DNA of 48,621 nucleotides, from positions 1 to 48,621 of the forward strand of contig DATKKG010000067.1 in the NCBI GenBank assembly GCA_035543015.1, given 5' to 3'. The stretch is from DATKKG01 sp035543015. GTDB lineage: Archaea; Thermoproteota; Nitrososphaeria; Conexivisphaerales; DTJL01. A model generated the notes under the pieces. The model saw only the letters and a list, made by a program, of their open reading frames with translations, was not told where the DNA came from and searched no databases. Shown here one piece after another: positions 15,710 through 23,060 of this stretch; the first letter of the stretch is position 1; every line of letters starts with the position of its first letter. The position numbers were made by a program, and so were the translations under genes.

Positions 15710-16924
15710 TCAGTAGGTCGCGGCCGGGTTATAGGCCGCGTAGTCCGCGATCCAGATGTGCCAAGTGCCCGAGGCGTTGCAGCTGAAAGCCAGGGATGGC
15801 TGATCCGGGCTCCAGCTGGGCGATGACCCCCGGGCGCCTGACGGCCCCATCCTGGTGACCGTGCTGTTGTCGACGCTCCAGACCCAGACGCCAATGCCCG
15901 ACTCCGAACTGACGAGGACGAAGGCCAGCAGATGACCGTCGGAGCTCCAGAGGAGAGGATCGGTGGGGACTATCTCGCCAGGTCGTATCTTGTAGTTGTG
16001 CAGGATCAGCTGGTACATGTAGGAGGCATGGAAACTGCTGAGGCGCTGCGTCCAGACGTCGATTTCGGTGAGGTTAAGGCTGTTCACCCAGATGTTGTAG
16101 CCGTCCGGCGGGAGGTATTGAAGCCTCGTGCCGGTGACGTTGGAGTAGTAGGCGATCCTCGTGCCGTCAGGGCTGACGACGCCTCCCAGGAAGTCGGCGC
16201 CTCCTTCGCTCAGGGTCCCCGATTCGCCTGAGGTGATGTTCGCCCAGTGCATCGCGAGGAGTCCCTCCTCGGAGTCGGTGTAGACTACGCGGTCGGGCCC
16301 CGCCCAGCGGGGATTGACGTCGGGGACGTTCAGCTCGGCTGCGACCCCTGAGGCGCGGGCATCGAGGTCCGCCCAGACGAGCCTTGCTGGGGTGCCGGCG
16401 ACTGAAAAGAGGAGGCGCGAGCCGTCAGGGCTCCAGACGGGCGTCATGTTGACGGGGGTTTGGTCAATGCCGCTGATCGTCGTAATCGAGTCGTTCGACA
16501 GGGTGACAACCCTGATCGAGGAGACATTGCCGTCCAGGCTCCAGTAGGCGATCCGCTTCGAATCGGGGCTCCAAGAAGGATGGGCGATGGTCCTGCCCGA
16601 AGGAGTGAGCTGCCTCTCCCCCACGCCGTAGAGAGGCGATACGAAGAGCGCCCAGCCCCCCTGGCGGTCCGAGGTGTAGGCGACGTAGTCCCCGTCGGGG
16701 CTCCAAGCCGGGGACGTGTCGTTCCAAGGGCCCGAGGTGAGCTGCCTGTAGTTGACGGGAGCCGTATTCTTGAAGCCGGGCGACGGCAGGCTAACCGTTA
16801 TGACGAGGGGAAGGACGATGAGGGCGAGGGCGACGGCCACCGCTCCGAGCTGCGAGGCGCTCCAGGACCTAGGGGGTCCCGACGAGGTCTCGCTACTCGC
16901 ATCCGCTTTCCCCGGCGGTCTCAA
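15710..16924 (-). CDS. membrane-anchored TolB/PD40-type beta-propeller, copy 1
   Basis: 404 residues starting at TTG two bases after the stop of the upstream 12-helix gene. A signal anchor spans about 25-50. The remainder is a beta-propeller of PD40 repeats: SPAWSPDG, HPSWSPDS, TPVWSPDG, VSPDGT, LLWSSDG and SPSWSPDQ, each followed by strands such as IAYWS or LLFSV. It lacks a peptidase domain and lacks any CxxCH heme motif. The domain lies outside the cell. The tight pairing with the polytopic protein, repeated at 20.4-23.0 kb, suggests the two work as a complex; the role of the propeller is unknown. Confidence 0.8.
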   Translation of the reverse strand: MRPPGKADASSETSSGPPRSWSASQLGAVAVALALIVLPLVITVSLPSPGFKNTAPVNYRQLTSGPWNDTSPAWSPDGDYVAYTSDRQGGWALFVSPLYGVGERQLTPSGRTIAHPSWSPDSKRIAYWSLDGNVSSIRVVTLSNDSITTISGIDQTPVNMTPVWSPDGSRLLFSVAGTPARLVWADLDARASGVAAELNVPDVNPRWAGPDRVVYTDSEEGLLAMHWANITSGESGTLSEGGADFLGGVVSPDGTRIAYYSNVTGTRLQYLPPDGYNIWVNSLNLTEIDVWTQRLSSFHASYMYQLILHNYKIRPGEIVPTDPLLWSSDGHLLAFVLVSSESGIGVWVWSVDNSTVTRMGPSGARGSSPSWSPDQPSLAFSCNASGTWHIWIADYAAYNPAATY

Positions 16925-16925
16925 T

Positions 16926-18356
16926 TCAGAGTCCTCCTTCGTCTTCGCCTAGGGCAAGGCTGCGCGACGAAGACGTGGGAGTTCCCTTGATTTCGCCGTG
17001 GAGGGAACGGAAAGGGGCCCGCCGAGCCAGCCACTGGAAGAGCATCCCGCCGAGCGAGAGGAGGACGCCAACGACGATGAGGGCGATCCCGTCGCCGATG
17101 TAGGGCACGTAGTCAGCGCCGTTGGGGACGATGGAGAATATGTAGAAGTTGTTCGCCACCGTGCTCAGGATGTAGCCTGAGATGAACGCCAGGCCCGCAA
17201 GAGCCCCCATCTTGCCCCTGACTCCCGACATCACGGTCACGAGCATGAACAGGAGGACCGCGGAAAGTGTCACCAGCGCATGTTCGTGCCCTGTGGCGAA
17301 AGCTGCGAGGAAGTAGACGGAGTAGTACTGGCTGGAGAAGCGGACGAAGTGCGAATCGATGTAGACGCTGGGAAGGGTCACCGCGATGTCGATCCAGTAG
17401 ATCAGAAAGACCAGACCGAAGGTGAGCGATTCCCGTGCTATGCCGAGAGGGCCGACTACGCCCAGCCGTCTGCGTTCCCCCGCAGCGATGGCGCACATCA
17501 GGAAGATGGAGGCCTGCATCGGGATGCTGCCCAGGACGGTGAGCAGGCCGCTGGATGCCGAGGCGGAGGAGGCCACCTCGAAGATGGAGACGAGGGAGAT
17601 GGGCGTACCTACAAGTATTCCACAGAGCCCCAGCCTGGCAAGGGTGCCAGGGGCGCCAAGGTATCCTTCGACCCTGAACCACTTCGCGATGAGCAGAACG
17701 ACGGCGGCGTCGACGAAGGAGATGATGAGGCTCTCGTGGATCGTCTCGAGGGTTGGGAGTGGGCCCAGCGACGGCGGGTTCACCCACTGGCCGTTTCCGA
17801 AGGCCGCGTATGACCCTATTCCGACGGCGATGAAGGCCGATGCGAAAACGATCCACATGGTCAGTTGAAGGAGGTCGAATCCGAGGAGGTTCATGCGAGA
17901 AGACGGTTCCCTGCGGGGCCAAAGCGACAGGAAAAGCGATGCGGATCCCGCGGCGAGCAACCCCATCCCAACTACCATGACAGAGTGCGCCAGCGGGCTC
18001 TCCCCCTCCACAAGGATGAAAGCCATCGCCCCAGAGGCCATCAGGCAGCCCAAGGTGACGGTCCCCCTGGTCAGGAGCCGCCTTTCCCCACTAGTGTTGA
18101 AAACGCTCAAGGCCAAGAGAGCGACGACCGCGACCAAGGGAAGGGCCAGAGAATGGAAGAACATCGAGCTGAGCGCAGGGAACTTCGAGAGGAGAGAGGA
18201 CGGAAGACCAACCGCTTGGTTCGCGTCTCCGAGAGGGGGAGAGAAGAGCATGGCGACGAAGACGAGCAGGCATTCCCAGACGACCAAGAGCAGGACTTCG
18301 CGGAAGGCGGTTAACCTGGCCCGTCCGCCTGAGGGCGCATCCGATGAAGGATCCAA
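16926..18356 (-). CDS. 12-helix membrane protein with heme-copper-oxidase-like His pattern, copy 1
   Basis: 476 residues with about 12 membrane helices. Histidines conserved with its paralogue are His68 at the start of helix 2 (MFFHSLALPL), His207 at helix 6 (TIHESLI), and His357 and His359 in GHEHALVTL at helix 10. Helix count and the positions in helices 2, 6 and 10 match subunit I of heme-copper oxidases and NO reductases, in which helices 2 and 10 bind the hemes. The helix 7 His-His pair that completes the CuB site is missing. A conserved GNGQW loop lies between helices 5 and 6. TTG start, with a box A at 18391-18399. NnrS-like or another unrelated heme protein is an alternative; function is inferred. 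Confidence 0.55.
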   Translation of the reverse strand: MDPSSDAPSGGRARLTAFREVLLLVVWECLLVFVAMLFSPPLGDANQAVGLPSSLLSKFPALSSMFFHSLALPLVAVVALLALSVFNTSGERRLLTRGTVTLGCLMASGAMAFILVEGESPLAHSVMVVGMGLLAAGSASLFLSLWPRREPSSRMNLLGFDLLQLTMWIVFASAFIAVGIGSYAAFGNGQWVNPPSLGPLPTLETIHESLIISFVDAAVVLLIAKWFRVEGYLGAPGTLARLGLCGILVGTPISLVSIFEVASSASASSGLLTVLGSIPMQASIFLMCAIAAGERRRLGVVGPLGIARESLTFGLVFLIYWIDIAVTLPSVYIDSHFVRFSSQYYSVYFLAAFATGHEHALVTLSAVLLFMLVTVMSGVRGKMGALAGLAFISGYILSTVANNFYIFSIVPNGADYVPYIGDGIALIVVGVLLSLGGMLFQWLARRAPFRSLHGEIKGTPTSSSRSLALGEDEGGL

Positions 18357-18390
18357 CTTCTCCCTCGAGCCAACAAATCATATTCGCCCA

Positions 18391-18399
18391 CTTAAATAT
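18391..18399 (-). promoter_or_regulatory. box A of pair 1 (12-helix protein and propeller)
   Basis: On the minus strand CATATTTAAG, 35 to 43 bases before the TTG at 18356, leaving a leader of about ten bases. The rest of the 190-base gap to arsC holds nothing that I recognise. Confidence 0.55.
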
Positions 18400-18546
18400 G
18401 TAATTGCGGGCCGCCTTTGGTCCGGTCTCGGAAGGGGAGGAAGCTTGGCACACTTCCGCTCCGTCGTTCGGGACACGGCCTCGCAGCAGCCGCGGACACA
18501 CCGAGCCCAGGCGAAGGTCCCCAGATATGCCCGGGCAGGCCTACTG

Positions 18547-18957
18547 TCAGTGGTGTAGGCTGAGAGCCTTCACCCTGACTTCGATCCCGTCCCTGATTCT
18601 CCTGACTTCGTCGATCTCCTTGCCCTTGGGGTCCTCCAAGCCCCAGTCCACGAGCTTCTTCTTCATGCTGAGGACGAGGGGGCGGGGACATACGGCGTCC
18701 ACTGAGCAGCCCATGGTCACGACAAGGCTGGCCCGCTCGATCATCTCCCTGCTGAGCACCTTCGGCCTGTGTTTCGAGACGTCCAGGCCTTTCTCCTTCA
18801 TGACTTGCACGACGATGGGGTTTGTGGCCTGCGCGGGCATCGTGCCAGCGCTCGATGCTTCAAGACCGCAGGCCTTGGCGAAGGCCTCGGCCATTACAGA
18901 CCTGCCCGCGTTTTCCACGCAGACGAAGAGCACGCTGCCTCTCTTTCTATCCCCCAC
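18547..18957 (-). CDS. arsC: arsenate reductase, low-molecular-weight phosphatase type
   Basis: 136 residues from GTG at 18957. The phosphatase loop is C13-VENAG-R19-S. Cys84 and Cys90 in TMGCSVDAVCP correspond to the second and third catalytic cysteines of thioredoxin-coupled ArsC (Cys10, Cys82, Cys89), and LVDWGLEDP supplies the general-acid Asp. It reduces arsenate to arsenite in the cytoplasm. The chosen GTG overlaps the aquaporin stop by 11 bases; the frame is open further into the aquaporin gene, but those codons have no family match. The order arsR, aquaporin, arsC is that of the Sinorhizobium meliloti ars operon. Confidence 0.87.
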   Translation of the reverse strand: MGDRKRGSVLFVCVENAGRSVMAEAFAKACGLEASSAGTMPAQATNPIVVQVMKEKGLDVSKHRPKVLSREMIERASLVVTMGCSVDAVCPRPLVLSMKKKLVDWGLEDPKGKEIDEVRRIRDGIEVRVKALSLHH

Positions 18958-19624
18958 CTTCGATTCCACCCCTGAGAAAGAAGAACGCGACCCCCGCGGA
19001 GACCGCCCCGGCGAAAGGCCCAATCCAGTAGACCGCTTGGTCGCTGAAGTATCCCGAGAAGACCGAGGGCCCCAGGCTTCTTGCGGGGTTGAAGGATGCG
19101 CCTGTGAGCGGCCCCACCAAAAGGATCAGACATGAAAGGGTCAGACCGACCAGGGCCGCCCGCCTGGGAGTGCTCCTTATCAGGGCTGAAGCCCCCAAGG
19201 CCGATATCGATAACGCGAAGGTTCCGGCGAACTCCAAGGCGAGGCCCTCTGTGAAGGATACTCCAGCCCCAAGCTCCGTCGACCCAAGGTTCGCAGGCAG
19301 GATGTGACTCCCGAAGACGAGCCTGAGGCTTGCGCCTGCAAGCAGCGCGCCCGCCAGCTGAGCCAGGATGTAGGGCACCAGGAGGCGCGGCTTCAGGGTC
19401 CGCGCGACCGCGCACGCCACGGAGACAGCCGGGTTGATGTGGGCTCCCGAAAGTCCGCCCAGGGCGATGATGGCTCCGGCTACGGTAAGGCCGAATACGG
19501 AGGCCACCAGCACTATCCCGTCCCACCTCATGGGCAAGGAAGATTCCGAGACGAGGACAACGGAGGAAGACCCCAAGAGAACCAGGATGTAGGTTCCCAC
19601 CATCTCAGAGATCACCTGACTCAT
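18947..19624 (-). CDS. aquaporin/aquaglyceroporin, likely arsenite channel (AqpS-like)
   Basis: 225 residues from ATG at 19624 (MSQVISEMVGTY); the upstream 27 codons are excluded because the promoter lies within them. The two half-helix motifs are both intact: SGAHINPAVS and TGASFNPARS. Six membrane helices with the internal duplication of the MIP family are visible. In S. meliloti, AqpS replaces an ArsB pump: arsenite made by ArsC leaves down its gradient through the channel. Overlap with arsC and proximity to arsR support that role here. Water or glycerol transport cannot be excluded. Confidence 0.87.
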   Translation of the reverse strand: MSQVISEMVGTYILVLLGSSSVVLVSESSLPMRWDGIVLVASVFGLTVAGAIIALGGLSGAHINPAVSVACAVARTLKPRLLVPYILAQLAGALLAGASLRLVFGSHILPANLGSTELGAGVSFTEGLALEFAGTFALSISALGASALIRSTPRRAALVGLTLSCLILLVGPLTGASFNPARSLGPSVFSGYFSDQAVYWIGPFAGAVSAGVAFFFLRGGIEGGG

Positions 19625-19683
19625 GTGGCTTTGTCCCGGGGACGCCTTCAACATCCAGCCGCCTAAGTGGCCTACACAGAACG

Positions 19684-19691
19684 TATTTAAG
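19684..19691 (-). promoter_or_regulatory. box A of aquaporin-arsC
   Basis: On the minus strand CTTAAATA, about 60 bases before the ATG, so this unit has a leader of roughly 35 bases and its own promoter separate from arsR. The leader could contain an ArsR site. Confidence 0.5.
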
Positions 19692-19871
19692 AACTTGAAT
19701 ATCAAACATGAGTTTTGCGCTCCAGGTCGTTCGACGGACCTGCCTTGGCACCCTGATCAGGCCATGTGGGGCTTCTGGTCCATGCGAGGCCGATCCTACC
19801 AAATGCACATGCCTGGACCACGGGACGCATCTCACCTGTGCCCATCAGCCAGGTCGAATGACCTGTGGGGG

Positions 19872-20279
19872 TTAGCGCGGCGGCCGCTGATGCTTCAATA
19901 CAGCAGCCCCTTCGTCTGTAACCCTGTAGAAGACCCACTTTCCTCTCTTGGATCTAGATACGAGGCCCTCTCTCTCCAGGATGGAGAGGTGGTGAGAGGC
20001 GGTCGACTGGGTCAGGCTAAGAGACACCATGACCTCGCATTCGCAAAGCTCTCTCTCGGCCAGCGCATACATCATCCTGAGGCGAATCTCGGCGGAAAGG
20101 GCGTGGTGAACCTTGGAAAGGGCTTTGACGTCAACCCCCTTCGAGCTCTTGGCCACCAGAAGCTTGAGCTCCTTCTGGTATTTCACAGAGTCCGTGGCCC
20201 TGCATCTGCCCGAGTCCACGAGCCTCTGAAGCCTGGACTCCGCGTCAAGCCCAAGCCGGACCTCCCGTTGGCTTGCCAC
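19872..20279 (-). CDS. arsR: ArsR-family arsenic-responsive repressor
   Basis: 135 residues from GTG at 20279. The C-terminal 85 residues form the ArsR winged helix: ELCECEVM is the metalloid site helix (compare ELCVCDL in E. coli ArsR), SLTQSTASHHLSILE is the recognition helix with its SHHL, and LVSRSKRGKWVFYRV is the wing. An N-terminal extension of about 50 residues is unusual and contains one more Cys. Release of DNA on arsenite or antimonite binding is expected from the family. The box A at 20303-20311 stands 24 bases from the GTG, so the mRNA is predicted leaderless and autoregulation at this shared promoter is likely. Confidence 0.87.
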   Translation of the reverse strand: MASQREVRLGLDAESRLQRLVDSGRCRATDSVKYQKELKLLVAKSSKGVDVKALSKVHHALSAEIRLRMMYALAERELCECEVMVSLSLTQSTASHHLSILEREGLVSRSKRGKWVFYRVTDEGAAVLKHQRPPR

Positions 20280-20302
20280 ATCACCACATGTCAGTTGTTC
20301 AA

Positions 20303-20311
20303 ATTTAAATA
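20303..20311. promoter_or_regulatory. shared divergent box A between arsR and propeller 2
   Basis: ATTTAAATA-type sequence, nearly palindromic, readable as box A on both strands. On the minus strand it sits 24 to 32 bases before the arsR GTG; on the plus strand it would start transcription near 20335. Confidence 0.55.
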
Positions 20312-20402
20312 CTTCGATATGATTCCATGCGTCGTCGCGTGCCCGCCGGGACTCTTTCGCGGAAGAAGGGGGAGGGGTACCCGCGCTCGCGACGCCACAG
20401 GG

Positions 20403-21626
20403 GTGCCAGAGTTACAATCCGATCGCCGCCGCGTGGGCCGGCAGATCATCGCAGTCGTGCTGGCCTTGGGTTCCAGCCTCGGCTTGGTAGCGGCCGTGCT
20501 CTCTCTTCCTCCGCCCGGGTTTGCGGCGACCCGCCTGGACTTCACCTTCCTGACTTTCGGCAACTGGAACGACAGGATGCCCGCGTGGAGCCCGGACGGC
20601 TCTGCTGTGGCCTACGTCTCGGACCAGAACGGCGTGTGGCAGGTCTTCACCATGAAGCCCGACGGCACATCTGACAAGGCTGTCACCCCGTCCAGCTATG
20701 CCGCGTCGTTTCCGACGTGGCGCCCTGACTCTTCTGCTCTGGCCTTCTGGACCCAGTCCGGCTCCAAGACGGACATCAGGGTCCTGTTCGTGGGCAACTC
20801 GACGACAAGGAGCATAACCTCGGGAGGCTACAGCGTCCTCCAGAAGGCGCCGAAGTGGAGCCCGGACGGCAGGCGTCTTCTCTTCTACTCTACCGGGAGC
20901 ACGACGGCCTTACTTTCATATGATTTCGAGACGGGGTCGATCTCTCACGTGGCGGACGTTCAGGGGAACTCCTCCTCTGCCTCGTGGTTGTCGGACACCG
21001 AAGTGGTGTTCTCCGCCGCAGGAGCTCCTGAGAGCCCTCTGATGTGGGCCGACGTGGCCAACGCCTCCGCCGGCGTCTACCTCCAGTGGAACGCGAGCAT
21101 TCTCTCGCCCGCCGCCTCCATCTCCACGTGGCGCACGGCGTTCATCTCCGACGTGGTCCCCCCCAATCCGTACGGAAGGTCTTACATCGGCGCCTACAGG
21201 CCCGGCGACTACGTGATGTGGGTGGCGGGACTTGATGGCTCCAACGCCACGTTCGAATACGGTTGGGTGCCGAAGGCCGGCGAGGCGGTGCCAGGGATCC
21301 AGTACTGGCAGATGTACCCCTGCCCGTACACGCCGGGCCTGATCGTTCCCAGTCAGGACATGAAGTGGAGCCCCGACGGGAATATCGTCGCCTTCGCCGC
21401 CCTCAACGGGACAGGGGTCCCGCAGGTCTACCTCTGGGATGTCTTCAGGTGGACGTGCACCACGGGCGCTCTGGCGTGGGGCATCTGGAACTCCACCGAC
21501 CCGGCCTGGGGGCCTGCTGGAGGGAGCCTCCTTGTCGCCGCGTCTCAGAGTGGCTACTATCACATCGTCGAGGTGAACGCCACCAACCTTGCACAGGCCC
21601 TGCCTTTCGGAGCGAGGGACGCCTAG
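20403..21626 (+). CDS. membrane-anchored TolB/PD40-type beta-propeller, copy 2
   Basis: About 407 residues if GTG at 20403 is used; GTG at 20433 is an alternative. The frame is open much further upstream, but that part overlaps arsR and its promoter. A signal anchor (IIAVVLALGSSLGLVAAVL) is followed by LPPPGF, a motif shared with the other two propellers. PD40 repeats follow: MPAWSPDG, FPTWRPDS, APKWSPDG, MKWSPDG and DPAWGPAG. A conserved block (YTPGLIVPSQDMKWSPDG) precedes the last blades in all copies in some form. It ends ten bases before the 12-helix gene, the reverse order of pair 1. Confidence 0.78.
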   Translation: MPELQSDRRRVGRQIIAVVLALGSSLGLVAAVLSLPPPGFAATRLDFTFLTFGNWNDRMPAWSPDGSAVAYVSDQNGVWQVFTMKPDGTSDKAVTPSSYAASFPTWRPDSSALAFWTQSGSKTDIRVLFVGNSTTRSITSGGYSVLQKAPKWSPDGRRLLFYSTGSTTALLSYDFETGSISHVADVQGNSSSASWLSDTEVVFSAAGAPESPLMWADVANASAGVYLQWNASILSPAASISTWRTAFISDVVPPNPYGRSYIGAYRPGDYVMWVAGLDGSNATFEYGWVPKAGEAVPGIQYWQMYPCPYTPGLIVPSQDMKWSPDGNIVAFAALNGTGVPQVYLWDVFRWTCTTGALAWGIWNSTDPAWGPAGGSLLVAASQSGYYHIVEVNATNLAQALPFGARDA

Positions 21627-21636
21627 GGTGAATTCA

Positions 21637-23010
21637 ATGGCCACTTCAGAGACCGCAGTCATAGCCCGGAACCCTGGTGACCGGAGCGACTTCAGGAAGC
21701 TGAAGGCGCCCGTCCTCCTCCTGGTGGTTTGGGAGTTCTTCATGGTCCTCTTCGCCTCGCTCTTCTCTCCGCCCATGGGGTCGGTCAGCCAGACCCTGGG
21801 GGTGTCCTCCTCTCTCATGGGCAACTTCCCGCTCCTGGACTCCATGTTCTTCCACTCACTCGCCCTGCCCTTGGCTGCGGTGCTCGCTGTGGTCACCGTG
21901 GGGGCATTCGGAGTCAGGGGAAGGCTGAGGTCCTTCATAGTCTACGCCGCTGCGTTCGGCGGCGTGACCTCGTCCGGGCTAATGGCATACATACTCCTGA
22001 CGGGCGGTGACACGGTCTCGTACTACCTTATGTACCTGACGACGTCGGTCGAGGCCCTGGCGGCCCTGGCCCTGTTGGTGGCGCTGATCCCGAAGAGGGA
22101 CGGCTCCGCCGGGATGAGGCTTCTTGGCAGGGACCTCACGGCGTTCGCCATGTGGGTCGTGACCGCGGGCGCTGTGGTCGCGGTATCCATGGGAGAGTAC
22201 GCCTCCTGGGGGAACGGCCAGTGGAACCCGTCGACGACGCTAGCGGAGATGTCCGGCCTTGAGACTGTACATCAGAACCTGATAATGACGATCATCGGCG
22301 CCGCCATCGTGGTCATCGCGGCGAGATGGTTCATGGCCGACACCTACCGGGACACGGCCGGGCTCTTCGTCAAGGTAGGGCTGTGCGGAATCATCGTGGG
22401 GGTCCCGGTGGTGGTCGCTTCGATGCTCGCCATCGCCTCTTCGGAGGTGGGCCCCATGGGAGGGATAACCGCACTCGAGGGGGTCCTCCTCGAGGCCTCG
22501 CTCTTTCTCATGTTCGCGATGATGTATGGGGAGGCGAGGAGGCTCCGGGTGAGGAACCCCGTGGCCCTGCTGCGCGAGTCCCTGACCTTCGGAATGCTCT
22601 TTGTCTTCTTCTGGGTCAACGTCGCCGTCACGCTTCCGGGGGTGTACGTAGCGGCGAACCTGGCCCGCTTCAACGGCCAGTATCTGGGGTTCTACTACCG
22701 ACAGGTCTTCGTCATAGGACACGAGCATGCCCTGGTGACCCTCACGGCCATTTCGCTCATGATGCTGGTGGCACTCATGTTCAACGTGAAGGGGGTCCTA
22801 GGAGCCTTGGCCGGGACCACGATGACGGCGGGGTACGTGATATGCACCGTGGCGAACGTGCTTTTCATGTTCTTCCTCATCCCCAACGGCTCGACCTTCA
22901 TAGAGTACATGTCCGACGGCATCGCCCTGATGTTCCTGGGCGTCCTGCTGGCCACCGTGGGGATGCTGTTCTCCGGGCGGGGGCCTCGCAGTTCCGCTGC
23001 GTCCGTCTGA
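21637..23010 (+). CDS. 12-helix membrane protein with heme-copper-oxidase-like His pattern, copy 2
   Basis: 457 residues from ATG at 21637, with AGGGTGA as a plausible Shine-Dalgarno; the open frame upstream overlaps the propeller end. About 12 helices. His73 (MFFHSLALPL, helix 2), His212 (TVHQNLIMT, helix 6), His362 and His364 (GHEHALVTL, helix 10) line up with copy 1. NO reductases show similar helix 10 (AHGHMAF) and helix 6 His positions. No helix 7 His pair, no Cys motif. If hemes bind as in the oxidase superfamily, a low-spin heme would use His73 and one of the helix 10 His, and a second heme the other. Whether it reduces oxygen, NO or something else is unknown. Confidence 0.55.
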   Translation: MATSETAVIARNPGDRSDFRKLKAPVLLLVVWEFFMVLFASLFSPPMGSVSQTLGVSSSLMGNFPLLDSMFFHSLALPLAAVLAVVTVGAFGVRGRLRSFIVYAAAFGGVTSSGLMAYILLTGGDTVSYYLMYLTTSVEALAALALLVALIPKRDGSAGMRLLGRDLTAFAMWVVTAGAVVAVSMGEYASWGNGQWNPSTTLAEMSGLETVHQNLIMTIIGAAIVVIAARWFMADTYRDTAGLFVKVGLCGIIVGVPVVVASMLAIASSEVGPMGGITALEGVLLEASLFLMFAMMYGEARRLRVRNPVALLRESLTFGMLFVFFWVNVAVTLPGVYVAANLARFNGQYLGFYYRQVFVIGHEHALVTLTAISLMMLVALMFNVKGVLGALAGTTMTAGYVICTVANVLFMFFLIPNGSTFIEYMSDGIALMFLGVLLATVGMLFSGRGPRSSAASV

Positions 23011-23060
23011 AGGTTACGACGGGAGCCGTTCGGGTCAAGGGGGTTCGAGGGTCCGTCGAT

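Noticed and set aside
16926..18356. A simple multidrug or sugar transporter for the 12-helix proteins.
   Set aside because: No transporter signature (such as the MFS loop motif) is visible, and the conserved residues are His at helix ends, with a conserved extracellular partner; still not excluded.
19623..20402. N-terminal extension of the propeller 2 frame by some 260 codons.
   Set aside because: It overlaps arsR and the aquaporin promoter and lacks family similarity; a signal anchor appears only after 20433.
20916..21938. A 340-codon minus-strand frame over propeller 2 and its partner.
   Set aside because: Antisense to two well supported genes; no recognisable motifs.
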